A stretch of DNA of 64,000 nucleotides, taken from positions 868,001 through 932,000 of the forward strand of contig NZ_FVZE01000001.1 in the NCBI RefSeq assembly GCF_900168325.1, read 5' to 3'. Below the pieces are notes generated by a model. It worked only from the letters and a program-made list of their open reading frames with translations, had not been told where the DNA came from and ran no database searches. Position 1 is the stretch's first letter; every line of letters starts with the position of its first letter. The translations under genes and the position numbers were made by a program. This DNA comes from Novosphingobium mathurense. GTDB taxonomy: Bacteria; Pseudomonadota; Alphaproteobacteria; Sphingomonadales; Sphingomonadaceae. Shown piece by piece: positions 1 to 8,682 of this stretch.

Positions 1-1139
1 AGAGCGGACAGCACGGTCGAATCGAAGCCCGCGATATCGGCTTCCACTTGCGCGTTGGCCTGGTCGATCGCGGCGCGCACCACCGGGCGATTGGGAAACG
101 ACCAGCTGATCAATGGACCGAGGCTGAATCCGAATGAGGTCGGGCCGCCGATATCCTTGAGCGGGCCGGAAACCCCAAGCGAACCGCCAAGGCTGACCTG
201 CGGATAGAGGTCTGCCGTTGCCACACCGATGCGCGCCGTATCGGCGGCCATGGTGCGTTCGGCCTGGCGAATATCGGGACGCCGCCGGATCAACGCCGCG
301 CCATCTCCCACCGGCATTGCCTTCGCGAGCGCGGGAAGTGTGTCGCACTGCTCGACTTCGCTCGGGTATTCGCTGGGCGGGCGTCCCAGCAATGTGGCAA
401 GCAGATAAAGCGCGCTGCGGCGCTGCGCCATGAAACCCGGCAATTTCGCTTCGCTGGCATCGACTTGCGCCTGCGCCCGGCTGACATCGAAGGCCGTGCC
501 GCGACCGCCCTTTTCCAGCCGACGGGTGGCATCGAGGGTCTGGCGCTGCAGGGCGACGATGCGCTTCGTCGCCGCGAGACGGAAATTCGCGCCGCAAACG
601 TCTGCGTAGGCCTTGGCCGTCGTGGCCGCGACGCTGACGCGCACGGCATCGCGGGCTGCGGCCACCGCATCGCGGTCGGCCTCACTGGCCTCGATGGCAC
701 GGGCAATCTTGCCGCGCAGGTCGAGCGGCAGGGCGAGCGCAATGCCCGCATCGTAATCGACCACGCCGGGGAGCGAGTAGCCGGTCGAAGATGGCCGCGC
801 GAGACTGGCGCCGCCGGAGATCCGGGTGCTGAGAGTGCGGTTGGCGGCGGTTCCGCGAATGACGGCTTCGGCCCGCTTCAGGTTGGCATCGGCAGCGCGC
901 AAGTCGGCATTGGCGGTCAGGGCTTGCTCGACCAGGCCATCTAGAACCGGGTCGTCATAGAGGCGCCACCAGCGTTCGGGCAGCGACTGCTGGGAAAAGG
1001 CGGCGTCGCTCGCCGAAACGAAAGCGCCATTGGCACTGTCGCTCGTCGCGACCGAATTGGACGGCGGCGCGTAATCGGGACCGGCCGTGGCGCAACCGGC
1101 AAGCAGCAGCGCAGCAGCGATGGGCAGGCACTTGCGCAT
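1..1139 (-). CDS. NodT-type efflux outer-membrane lipoprotein (partial, C-terminus off window)
   Basis: The frame starts with ATG at 1139 and stays open to the window edge, giving 379 codons. The N-terminus is a lipoprotein signal with lipobox LLAGC (Cys16), followed by the PDYAPP stretch typical of NodT-family TolC-like channels. The visible part holds the first coiled-coil repeat (alanine-rich, around residues 60-240) and the start of the second. It would form the outer-membrane exit duct for the HlyD and FUSC proteins encoded upstream. The start shares one base with the stop of the HlyD gene (TGATG), so translation is probably coupled. The C-terminal quarter is missing only because the window ends. 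Confidence 0.9.
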   Translation of the reverse strand, partial: MRKCLPIAAALLLAGCATAGPDYAPPSNSVATSDSANGAFVSASDAAFSQQSLPERWWRLYDDPVLDGLVEQALTANADLRAADANLKRAEAVIRGTAANRTLSTRISGGASLARPSSTGYSLPGVVDYDAGIALALPLDLRGKIARAIEASEADRDAVAAARDAVRVSVAATTAKAYADVCGANFRLAATKRIVALQRQTLDATRRLEKGGRGTAFDVSRAQAQVDASEAKLPGFMAQRRSALYLLATLLGRPPSEYPSEVEQCDTLPALAKAMPVGDGAALIRRRPDIRQAERTMAADTARIGVATADLYPQVSLGGSLGVSGPLKDIGGPTSFGFSLGPLISWSFPNRPVVRAAIDQANAQVEADIAGFDSTVLSA

Positions 1140-2020
1140 CACTTGCCGTCCTTGTCTGCCGGCTGGATCGTGACGGTAGCAGTACGCCCGACGATGAGCC
1201 GCAGGTCCTTGGGCACATCGGTGAGGCGCACGCGCACCGGAATGCGCTGGGCCAGCCTGACCCAGGTGAACGTCGCCTCGACGCTGGGCAGGAGATTGCC
1301 CGAGTTGCTGCGGGCGGTATCGTTGATGCCGGCGGCAATGCTTTCGACCACGCCCTCGATCTTGCGATCCTCACCCATGAGCACCACCGTCACCGGGGCG
1401 CCAACGCGGATGTAGGGCAACTTGGTTTCCTCGAAGTAGCCCTCCACGCGGATGCTGTCGCTGTCGATCAGGGCCATGGCCTGGTTGCCCGCCGCCACGA
1501 AGTCTCCCGGATGCAGGTCGAGATTGGTCACGGTGCCGTTGACCGAAGCCTTCACTTCAGTGCGCGCAAGGTTGAGCTTCGCGGCCGCCAGCGCGCTCTG
1601 CGCTTCGGCCAGAGCCGCCTGCGCGGTTTCAACCGTCGCGAGGTTCTGTTCGTGGGTCTCGGTCGCCACGAGATCGCCGAGGGCAGTATCGCGCCGGGCC
1701 ACGCGCCGGGCCTGATCGAGCGTCGCCCGGGCACTTGCCACGTTGGCCTGCGTCTGTGCGGCCGCCAGCGAGTAACGCGGCCGGTCGAGCACGAACAGGA
1801 GGTCGCCCTTGTGCACCTTCTGGTTGTCCTGCACCGCCACCGACGTCACGAGACCACTGATGTCGGGCGTCACGCGCACGACGTCGGCGCGCACGCGACC
1901 GTCACGGGTCCAGGGACTGGTTTCGTAGTGCCGCCACAGCCAGATCGCAACGAACGTCGCGATCACAACGATGACGATGGTGGCAAGGCTGGGGGCTATG
2001 CGCGAGAAGAAACGCTTCAT
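1139..2020 (-). CDS. HlyD/EmrA-AaeA-type membrane fusion protein
   Basis: Periplasmic adaptor of 293 residues. One N-terminal membrane anchor (about residues 8-29) is followed by the YETSPWTRDGRVRADVVRV-type beta motif characteristic of the AaeA/EmrA branch, a lipoyl-like half (VTSVAVQDNQKVHKGDLLFVLD), an alanine-rich helical hairpin (about 85-155) and the second lipoyl half with HPGDFVAAG. It should bridge the FUSC inner-membrane protein to the outer-membrane lipoprotein. It overlaps the DUF1656 gene by 4 bases (ATGA). By analogy with AaeXAB the substrates could be aromatic carboxylic acids; that is inference from operon structure. Confidence 0.9.
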   Translation of the reverse strand: MKRFFSRIAPSLATIVIVVIATFVAIWLWRHYETSPWTRDGRVRADVVRVTPDISGLVTSVAVQDNQKVHKGDLLFVLDRPRYSLAAAQTQANVASARATLDQARRVARRDTALGDLVATETHEQNLATVETAQAALAEAQSALAAAKLNLARTEVKASVNGTVTNLDLHPGDFVAAGNQAMALIDSDSIRVEGYFEETKLPYIRVGAPVTVVLMGEDRKIEGVVESIAAGINDTARSNSGNLLPSVEATFTWVRLAQRIPVRVRLTDVPKDLRLIVGRTATVTIQPADKDGK

Positions 2021-2232
2021 TGGGGGAAACCGATCAGGGGGGCTGTCATGGCCAGAAGGCCAAGGACGAGAATGAACAGGCAGACGTCTACCAACGCACG
2101 GTAGGCGACGAAACGATAGAAACCGAAATCGTTGGCGAGCCGGACGACCACCGCCGTCAGGATGGCCGCGATGATCGCGAGAACGAGCAGCGTGGGTACG
2201 AACACGCCGAAGATGGAAAGCTCTCCCCTCAT
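2017..2232 (-). CDS. DUF1656 small membrane protein (AaeX/YtcA-like)
   Basis: A 71-residue protein with two hydrophobic segments (about 10-32 and 50-68) and an N-terminal MRGELSIFGVFVP stretch typical of DUF1656. This family is almost always found between a FUSC transporter and a HlyD adaptor, as here; its biochemical role is unknown. It overlaps both neighbours by 4 bases (ATGA junctions), so it is an integral part of the operon. Confidence 0.9.
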   Translation of the reverse strand: MRGELSIFGVFVPTLLVLAIIAAILTAVVVRLANDFGFYRFVAYRALVDVCLFILVLGLLAMTAPLIGFPQ

Positions 2233-4277
2233 GCGGGCATCTCCTTCATGGGCTCTGCTTCCGGGAAAAGATTGCGCCGCAGGCTGATGAGGGCAAGGGC
2301 GCCGGAGCGCACGAACCGGGGGTTCTCATCGCCCAGAACCTCCTTCAGGGCGCGGTCGATATCCGCCAGCAAGGCCGGAGCGGCTGGTTTCTCGCGTTCA
2401 GGCTCAAGCTTGCGGTAATATTCGCCGACATCGCGCAGGACCTTGGTCACCGGGGCCGACTTCTCCGCAGTCATGGCAAGGCGCAGGTCACGAAGCTCGC
2501 CGATCGCCACGCCCGTGCGCAAGTCTCGCAGGGCATCGTAGAGCGGCGAGCCGGGCGACTTTCCGCTCATGGCGAGGCGCGGGGCAAGTAGCGCGATGCG
2601 GTCCAGCATGCGGTTGATCCAGCCCTGAAAGTCCGCAGGAGCCATGAGATTGCTGCGCTCGGCGATATCTTTCCAGCCTGCGCGAATGGTCCGACGGATT
2701 GCTGCCTCGAGACCCGAAGACTGCAGCAGCCGGATCATCGTAATGGCAAAGACGATCCCCACGAGTTGGGCGAGCGCCCCGTCCACGTAGCTGCCGAAGC
2801 GGCTGACATACGTGGGAGCGATCAGCAACGGACTGCCCAGGCCCAGCAACATCGGCAAGGCAAATCCGCCGTACCGCGGGAATGACATCAAGGCTCCCAG
2901 CAAGAGCAATGCCGGAGCCAAGGCCGCAGCGAATTCGGGGAAGCCATGCAAGGCAGGCAGGATCGCGTAGCCATAGATGGCGCCAATGACGATGGCGATC
3001 AGGGTGCCCAGGAAGAAGGCGCGCAAGGGAGCCAGCGGATCGGGCGCGGCGGAAAAGAGAGCGGAAAAGACGCCTGCAAGCATGACTCCCGCGTAGGCCT
3101 CGGTCCACCCGCTGCCGATCCAGAGCGCCGATCCTACGGCAATCGTGATGAATGCGCCTATCGCGCCCCTCGCCGCACCGCCGACATCGTAATGCAGTTC
3201 CCGCCCGCGCCTCCCTTCAAGAAGCTCGGCAGCGCGCGCGGAGACAGGCCTTCGGTCCAGCGAGGAAAGTTGTTCGGACAGGTCGCGGCAATCGCGGTGC
3301 GCCCGGATCAGGGTCGAAAGGCGCGAAACGAGACTGAGAAGCATGAGATCGTGCCAGCTCGAATCCGTCGAAACCACCGGCTCAAGCTCTGTGCAGCGCG
3401 CCTGCAACTGGCGGGCCTGTTCCTCGCGCCCCGCAGCCTCCAATCGATCGAGGTTTCGCAACCAGTCGCGCGCATCGTCCAGCAGGCTGCGCACATCGCC
3501 GGGAATTGCGGCTTCGACATCGAGTTGTTCGATGCGGTCGGTCACCGCCGCACCAAGCGGCATGATGAGAGAGAGCTGGTCCTGCAGGGCGCGCACGGTC
3601 CGGATCCGCGGCGCGACCCGTGCAGTCTCGAACGGCAGGTGGATCGAGAGCTGATGCAACTCGGTAATGTCCAGCGCCAGTCTTCGCCTCTCGGCGTCGA
3701 CGCTCGGGTCGGGATTGGGCTGTAGGGAGTCCGAAGACCAGCGCTCTGCATCGAGCAGGATCGTTGAGACCCTGCGCAACAGGAAGGAAGAAATCGACTG
3801 CGGCAGAACAAGGCCATGAACGAGGCTACCGCAGAGGATGCCGACAGTGATTTCCTGCAGTCGCAGGCTCGCCGTCTCGAAGATGGCACCGGGCGTGTCG
3901 ACGCTCGGCAGGACGATCAGGACTGCGGTGTAGCCTGCCAACACGAAGGCGTAAGCGCGTGGCGTACGATCAAGCAGCGAAACGAACACGCAAAGCGCAA
4001 GCCACAGGCCGATCGCGCCGACCAGAAGAACCGGCGAATTGACGAGGCCGGGCACCATGATCACGCTGGCCGCCGCGCCGACGAAAGTCCCGATGACACG
4101 GAACAGCGCCTTCGACAGCACCGCCCCCGCGAGCGGCTGGGCGACGATATAGGACGTGAGAAAAGCCCAGTACGGCCGCTCCAACCCGATCTGAATGGAG
4201 AAATAGACCGCCATCATCGCCGCGATGTAAGCCTTGAGCGAGAACACCGCAGAGTCGATTCCGAAGCGTTTCATCAT
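2229..4277 (-). CDS. FUSC family inner-membrane transporter (AaeB-like)
   Basis: 682 residues with the duplicated FUSC/AaeB architecture: a first block of membrane helices (about 10-175), a long soluble region rich in charged and helical sequence (about 175-360), a second membrane block (about 365-530, including a YAGVMLAGVFSALFSAAPDP segment) and a cytoplasmic C-terminus. Family members export aromatic acids or drugs together with a HlyD adaptor. Two ATG codons are adjacent at the start; the first overlaps the marR stop by 4 bases. Substrate is not visible from sequence. Confidence 0.92.
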   Translation of the reverse strand: MMKRFGIDSAVFSLKAYIAAMMAVYFSIQIGLERPYWAFLTSYIVAQPLAGAVLSKALFRVIGTFVGAAASVIMVPGLVNSPVLLVGAIGLWLALCVFVSLLDRTPRAYAFVLAGYTAVLIVLPSVDTPGAIFETASLRLQEITVGILCGSLVHGLVLPQSISSFLLRRVSTILLDAERWSSDSLQPNPDPSVDAERRRLALDITELHQLSIHLPFETARVAPRIRTVRALQDQLSLIMPLGAAVTDRIEQLDVEAAIPGDVRSLLDDARDWLRNLDRLEAAGREEQARQLQARCTELEPVVSTDSSWHDLMLLSLVSRLSTLIRAHRDCRDLSEQLSSLDRRPVSARAAELLEGRRGRELHYDVGGAARGAIGAFITIAVGSALWIGSGWTEAYAGVMLAGVFSALFSAAPDPLAPLRAFFLGTLIAIVIGAIYGYAILPALHGFPEFAAALAPALLLLGALMSFPRYGGFALPMLLGLGSPLLIAPTYVSRFGSYVDGALAQLVGIVFAITMIRLLQSSGLEAAIRRTIRAGWKDIAERSNLMAPADFQGWINRMLDRIALLAPRLAMSGKSPGSPLYDALRDLRTGVAIGELRDLRLAMTAEKSAPVTKVLRDVGEYYRKLEPEREKPAAPALLADIDRALKEVLGDENPRFVRSGALALISLRRNLFPEAEPMKEMPA

Positions 4278-4726
4278 CGACGGCCGGCCGCCTCTGCCAT
4301 GCGGTCGGACAGGCGTCCAAGGACGTCGACGACCATCGCGAGTTCCTTGTCACTCAGGTCCGCCAGCAGCTCACCACGTACGGCCACGAGACGATTGTCG
4401 ATGCGGTTGCCAAGATCAACGCCCTTTGCGGTCAGCCGTACGTGCTTCGCACGCCGATCCTGCTCGTCGGCCCGTCTCTCGAGAAGGCCGGATTCCTCGA
4501 GGCGATCGAGCGTGCGGACCAGCGACGGCTCGGTGATGCCGATGCTTCGCGCCAGGTCGCCCTGCCTGACATCGCCGCCCATGCGAAGGAGATGGACAAG
4601 TGCCCAGCCTGCCGAGTTGGAGATGTCGAGGGACGCGAGGGCGGCATCGCCAAGCTGCTGCCAGGCGCGTGCCACCGGCCCCATCCGGGTCGCCAGGGTT
4701 CGTTGCAGACGCTCACGTTCGTTCAT
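4274..4726 (-). CDS. MarR-family transcriptional regulator
   Basis: 150 residues, the usual MarR size. A winged helix-turn-helix is visible around residues 50-105 (GDLARSIGITEPSLVRTLDRLEES followed by RRAKHVRLTAKG), flanked by dimerisation helices. As the first gene of the operon it most likely represses its own transcription and the downstream efflux genes, relieved by a small aromatic ligand (family knowledge, not shown here). A palindrome 3-21 bases upstream of its ATG overlaps the best promoter, consistent with autoregulation. Confidence 0.93.
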   Translation of the reverse strand: MNERERLQRTLATRMGPVARAWQQLGDAALASLDISNSAGWALVHLLRMGGDVRQGDLARSIGITEPSLVRTLDRLEESGLLERRADEQDRRAKHVRLTAKGVDLGNRIDNRLVAVRGELLADLSDKELAMVVDVLGRLSDRMAEAAGRR

Positions 4727-4728
4727 GA

Positions 4729-4747
4729 CTAATAATTAGCACGCTAA
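4729..4747. promoter_or_regulatory. Candidate MarR operator: nested palindromes
   Basis: CTAATAATTAG (4729-4739) is an 11-base palindrome with a central A, and TTAGC-AC-GCTAA (4736-4747) is a second inverted repeat sharing TTAG with the first. Both lie immediately upstream of the marR start and overlap the predicted -10 box and spacer. The size and position fit a MarR-family operator; binding is inferred. Confidence 0.6.
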
Positions 4748-4760
4748 CGAAAAAGCTCAA
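4732..4760 (-). promoter_or_regulatory. Predicted sigma70-type promoter of the marR-efflux operon
   Basis: On the minus strand TTGAGC (4755-4760) and AATTAT (4732-4737) are separated by 17 bases. The -10 box is only 5 bases from the ATG, so the transcript would be leaderless or nearly so. The box is buried in the palindromic operator. This is pattern matching only. Confidence 0.4.
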
Positions 4761-4813
4761 GCGGGCCGGCGCCGTCAATATCGCAAGCCAGCTTTCCCAA
4801 AACGCAATCGCGT

Positions 4814-5326
4814 TTATACGGGTTTGAATCTCAGGGGCAATCCAGCTGCGACCATGACAACTTCGTCCGCCACCCTGGCAATGGCCTGATTGAGTAAGCC
4901 CGCTTCGTCCCGGAATTGCCGGGCCAGTGCGTTATCCGGTACGATGCCGAGCCCGACTTCGTTTCCGATCAGGGCAATGGGCACCTGGCAAGCCGCGATG
5001 GCATCGATCAGACCCATCCGTCCCTGCCCGACGCAATGCTCGCCCAGCATCAGATTTGTCAGCCAAAGCGTAAGGCAATCGACCAGCAGGGCATCGCAGC
5101 GACTTGCCATCCGTGCAATCGCATCGGACAGTTCGAGAGGCGCCTCGCAGGTCTCCCAGCGCTCGCCGCGTCGCGCGCGATGCAGGTCGATACGCGCGGT
5201 CATCTCGTCATCGTGGGCCTGCGCCGTGGCGATATACCCGAGCCGCCCCGGCAGTGCTTCCAATCGCTCCTCGGCGTAACGGCTCTTGCCCGAGCGCGCG
5301 CCTCCGATCACCAGAAGGCGCTTCAT
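4814..5326 (-). CDS. cobU: Bifunctional adenosylcobinamide kinase / adenosylcobinamide-phosphate guanylyltransferase
   Basis: 170 residues starting MKRLLVIGGARSGKS, which carries the CobU P-loop (GGARSGKS, residues 8-15). The downstream DCLTLWLTNL and the NEVGLGIVPDNALARQFRD stretch are CobU hallmarks. The enzyme phosphorylates adenosylcobinamide and then attaches GMP to give AdoCbi-GDP, the substrate of CobS. The frame is open further upstream, but the ATG at 5326 gives the canonical N-terminus and a 4-base overlap with cobQ. It is the last gene of the riboswitch-controlled operon. Confidence 0.95.
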   Translation of the reverse strand: MKRLLVIGGARSGKSRYAEERLEALPGRLGYIATAQAHDDEMTARIDLHRARRGERWETCEAPLELSDAIARMASRCDALLVDCLTLWLTNLMLGEHCVGQGRMGLIDAIAACQVPIALIGNEVGLGIVPDNALARQFRDEAGLLNQAIARVADEVVMVAAGLPLRFKPV

Positions 5327-6783
5327 CGCCACGAGTTCCGGGCCAGTTCGAGCAATCCGGGAATATCGACATGCGCTTCCAGCACTTCTGCAATCTCGTC
5401 GAGCGCCGTGTCCACCACATGCGACTGATCGAACGCAGTGCCCTGTGCCCCAATCCTGCCCAAAAGCGCCTTGCGCAGACCGGGAGTGCCAAGGAAACCG
5501 TGGCAATAAGTGCCAAGCACGAGGCCATCGGCGCTGATGGCGCCGTCGCTGCGCCCGTCATCGAATTGCGCGAAGGGACGGCCGCATCCCGGCCCATCGG
5601 TCACGCCCATGTGCATTTCATAGCCGCGGAGCGCCTCATCGAGAGCTGTGCCGCTGACGGCTTCAAGGCTTTTGACGACACCGATCTCGGTATCGACTTC
5701 GAGTAGGCCGAGCCCGGTGACCTGCGAGGGCGCTCCCTCGATCCCGCGCGGATCGGCGAGAGTGCGCCCAAGCATCTGGTAGCCCCCGCAGATACCCAAG
5801 ACCATGCCGCCCCGGCGCCGGTGCGCCAGAATATCGATGTCCCAGCCTTGCTCGCGCAGAAAGGCCAGGTCGGCGATGGTCGCTTTCGAACCGGGTAGAA
5901 CCACGAGAGATGCCTGCGCCGGGATCGGCGTGCCCGGCGGGATCATGGCAAGGTCGATTTCCGGCTCGCCGCGCAAGGGATCGAGGTCGTCGAAATTGGC
6001 GATGCGCGGCAAGATCGGACACGCGACCAGCTTGCGCCCGGGCCTTGCCCCCTGCCCGCGCTCGAGCACGACGGCATCCTCACTGGGCAGGCGCGCCGCC
6101 GCCGACAACCATGGCACGAGCCCATAGCCGCGCCAGCCGCTCCGCTCGGCAATGGCGTCGTAGCCATCCGTAAAAAGCGCGGGATCGCCGCGGAACTTGT
6201 TGATCAGGAACCCGCGGATCATCGCCGCGTCCTCTGGATCCATGACATTGCGGGTGCCCACGACCGCGGCAATCACGCCTCCCCGGTCGATATCGCCGAC
6301 CAGTACCACCGGCACCCCGGCAGCCCGTGCGAAGCCCATGTTGGCTATGTCACCCGAACGCAGGTTGATCTCGGCCGGAGACCCCGCGCCTTCGACGACC
6401 ACCAGGTCGCACTGCGCTTCGAGACGCCGATAGCTCTCCAGCACATCGGGCAGGAGATTGCGGCGGCCTTCACGAAAGTTCCCCGAGCCGAGTGTCCCAC
6501 GCACCTTTCCATGGACGATAAGCTGGGACGTGCGGTCAGCCTGCGGTTTGAGCAGCACCGGGTTCATGTCGACGTGCAGTGGCGCACGCGCGGCGATGGC
6601 CTGCAGCGCCTGCGCCCGGCCGATCTCCCCGCCTTCGGGCGTGACCGCCGCGTTGTTCGACATGTTCTGGGGCTTGAACGGCAGGACCCGCAAGCCCCGA
6701 TTCGCCAGCGCCCGGCACAGTCCCGCCACGAGAACGGACTTGCCAACGTCCGATCCGGTTCCCTGCAGCATCAAACCAGCCAT
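5323..6783 (-). CDS. cobQ: Cobyric acid synthase (glutamine-dependent)
   Basis: 486 residues, the normal CobQ length. The N-terminal dethiobiotin-synthetase-like ATPase domain has GTGSDVGKSVLVAGLCRAL near residue 10 and the VVEGAGSPAEINLR motif around 125. The C-terminal class I glutamine amidotransferase domain has the nucleophile Cys in GICGGYQMLGR and a GTYCHGF segment near the end. It amidates side chains b, d, e and g of adenosylcobyrinic acid a,c-diamide in the cytoplasm. Overlaps cbiB by 13 bases and cobU by 4. No corrin-ring synthesis genes are in the window. Confidence 0.96.
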   Translation of the reverse strand: MAGLMLQGTGSDVGKSVLVAGLCRALANRGLRVLPFKPQNMSNNAAVTPEGGEIGRAQALQAIAARAPLHVDMNPVLLKPQADRTSQLIVHGKVRGTLGSGNFREGRRNLLPDVLESYRRLEAQCDLVVVEGAGSPAEINLRSGDIANMGFARAAGVPVVLVGDIDRGGVIAAVVGTRNVMDPEDAAMIRGFLINKFRGDPALFTDGYDAIAERSGWRGYGLVPWLSAAARLPSEDAVVLERGQGARPGRKLVACPILPRIANFDDLDPLRGEPEIDLAMIPPGTPIPAQASLVVLPGSKATIADLAFLREQGWDIDILAHRRRGGMVLGICGGYQMLGRTLADPRGIEGAPSQVTGLGLLEVDTEIGVVKSLEAVSGTALDEALRGYEMHMGVTDGPGCGRPFAQFDDGRSDGAISADGLVLGTYCHGFLGTPGLRKALLGRIGAQGTAFDQSHVVDTALDEIAEVLEAHVDIPGLLELARNSWR

Positions 6784-7706
6784 GCGGCCCCCAAGACGAT
6801 AGCTCCCAAAAGGGCGCAGGCGCGCCTGTAGATCTTCAAAGCGCCGGCGAGCGTCGCCGCGTCAGCTTCGTCCCCCTGCCCTATCCAGGGCTTGTCCGCC
6901 AGCACGCCGTCATAGGCGATCGGCCCGGCCAACCGCACGGACAGCGCTCCGGCCATGGCCGCTTCGGGCCAACCGGCATTCGGGGAGGCGTGGCGGGCAT
7001 GATCGCGCCAAAGCGTGCCCCATCCCGTCATGGCGACAGCGCAAAGCAAGACTGCGGATAGGCGCGCCGGCAGGATATTCGCCAGATCGTCGCTGCGCGC
7101 AGCCGCCCAGCCGAAGTGCGTATAGGGCATCTCTCTATGGCCGATCGTGCTGTCGGCCGTGTTGAGCGCCTTGTAGGCCCAGACCCCCGGCAGTCCGAGA
7201 ACGAGCAGCCAGAACAGCGGCGCGACAACGCCATCGCAGAAGCTCTCCGACAGGCTTTCGATGGCGGCACGCGCGACGCCAGTCTCATCGAGAGCTGCGG
7301 TGTCGCGACCGACGATCCGGCCGACAGCCTCGCGCGCGCTCTGGAGGTCACCCTCCTGGAGGGCGCGCAAGATCGGACGAACGTGATCATCCAGACTGCG
7401 TGCAGCCATGGCCGGCCATGCGAGCAGGCACAGGATCGGCCAGGCCCACGCTCCCGCGACCTGGCGCACCGCCTGTTCGATCAGCCATGCGCCGCCGCCT
7501 GCGAAGGCGAGCAGAACGCAGACCGTGACAATTCCGCCAAGCCGCCGGCGACTGTCGCTATCCTGCGAACGATTGAACCGACGGTCGCACGCACCGATCA
7601 GCCGCGCGAACAGGCCGACGGGATGGCCGAGGCGGCGATGCAGGCACGCGGGCCATCCGAGCACGGATTCGATGGCCATGGCGCAGAATGCGACAGGTTC
7701 AGCCAT
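6771..7706 (-). CDS. cbiB: Adenosylcobinamide-phosphate synthase, CbiB/CobD type
   Basis: 311 residues from the ATG at 7706 (MAEPVAFCAMAIESVLGWP). This integral membrane protein has several hydrophobic helices and the family motifs HPVGLFARLI near the N-terminus, ESLSESFCDGVVAPLFW and YKALNTADSTIGH in the middle, and PNAGWPEAAMAGAL near the C-terminus. It joins aminopropanol phosphate (made by the upstream decarboxylase) to cobyric acid. An upstream in-frame start at 7724 is possible, but 7706 gives the conserved N-terminus. Confidence 0.94.
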   Translation of the reverse strand: MAEPVAFCAMAIESVLGWPACLHRRLGHPVGLFARLIGACDRRFNRSQDSDSRRRLGGIVTVCVLLAFAGGGAWLIEQAVRQVAGAWAWPILCLLAWPAMAARSLDDHVRPILRALQEGDLQSAREAVGRIVGRDTAALDETGVARAAIESLSESFCDGVVAPLFWLLVLGLPGVWAYKALNTADSTIGHREMPYTHFGWAAARSDDLANILPARLSAVLLCAVAMTGWGTLWRDHARHASPNAGWPEAAMAGALSVRLAGPIAYDGVLADKPWIGQGDEADAATLAGALKIYRRACALLGAIVLGAAWLV

Positions 7707-8682
7707 GCGGCAGGACCCGGTCAAGGCGACGCAAGTCCCGCAAGGATGCCGGAACGCCGATCCGCAACCAGTCGGGATGCCGTTCGAATGGACGCACCAG
7801 TATGCGGTTCTGAGCCAGATGGCGAAAAAGGGTTTCTGCGCTGCGAGTCTCGACGAGCCGGAACAGCGGGCAGGCTCCTCCCGGCTTCAGGCCATGTCCG
7901 GTCAGGACGGTGTCGAGCGCCCGGGCCCTGTCGAAGAGCGCGAGGCGCGTACCCGCGATCCAGGCTGCATCGCCATACGCTGCCGCACCTATGGCCAGTC
8001 CGGCAGCATGGACCGGCCAGTCCCCGATAGCCTCGCGCAGGGCGGCGATCAGGTCGCTCGGCCCCAGCACGAACCCAAGCCGCAGCCCGGCAAGGCCGAA
8101 AAACTTCCCGAAGGAACGCAGGACGATCAGTTGTCGACCATCCTGAACTTGCGGGGCAACGCTCTCGGCGGGGTCGCAGTCGGCATAGGCCTCGTCGACA
8201 ACGAGCCAACTCCCTTTGGCGGTCAGCCGATCCGACCAGACGAGGATGTCTTGCCCTTGCCGCAGGCGGCCATCGGGATTGTTCGGGTTGGCAAAGATCA
8301 GGGCGGTGGGCTGTTCCGGGACTTCCGCGAAGTTCGCAGGAGGACCGGCAAAGGCCTCCTCGTGGCTGCCATAAGCCGGTTGCAGTGAGCATCCGGGCAA
8401 ATCGAGCAGGCGGGCGACAAGGCGGATCGCCAGTTCGCTCCCGCCGATTGCGCAGCAATGGACGGGAGCGACGCCGAAGTGCGCTGCAGCCCTTGCCTCA
8501 AGCTCGCTCAGGGCATCGGGCTCGGGCAGTCGGCTCCAGTCTGTCGCCGGAAGGGATGCTGCAGGCCATGGCTCGGGATTGATGCCGGTGGACAGGTCAA
8601 GCCAGTCCTGCGGTCGGCCGCCGTAACGCCGGCAGGCCTCGTGGAGCCGCCCTCCGTGACGTACGGTTTGCAAGGCGCTCAT
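7699..8682 (-). CDS. cobD: Threonine-phosphate decarboxylase (PLP-dependent)
   Basis: 327 residues from ATG 8682, chosen because MSALQTVRHGGRLHEACRRY matches the family start and overlaps the cobS stop by 4 bases. Fold-type I aminotransferase features are clear: NPNNPDGR, the DEAYAD strand, and the LRSFGKFFGLAGLRLGF segment that contains the PLP-binding Lys. It makes (R)-1-amino-2-propanol phosphate, the linker for the nucleotide loop. Called CobC in the Pseudomonas denitrificans nomenclature. Confidence 0.94.
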   Translation of the reverse strand: MSALQTVRHGGRLHEACRRYGGRPQDWLDLSTGINPEPWPAASLPATDWSRLPEPDALSELEARAAAHFGVAPVHCCAIGGSELAIRLVARLLDLPGCSLQPAYGSHEEAFAGPPANFAEVPEQPTALIFANPNNPDGRLRQGQDILVWSDRLTAKGSWLVVDEAYADCDPAESVAPQVQDGRQLIVLRSFGKFFGLAGLRLGFVLGPSDLIAALREAIGDWPVHAAGLAIGAAAYGDAAWIAGTRLALFDRARALDTVLTGHGLKPGGACPLFRLVETRSAETLFRHLAQNRILVRPFERHPDWLRIGVPASLRDLRRLDRVLPHG

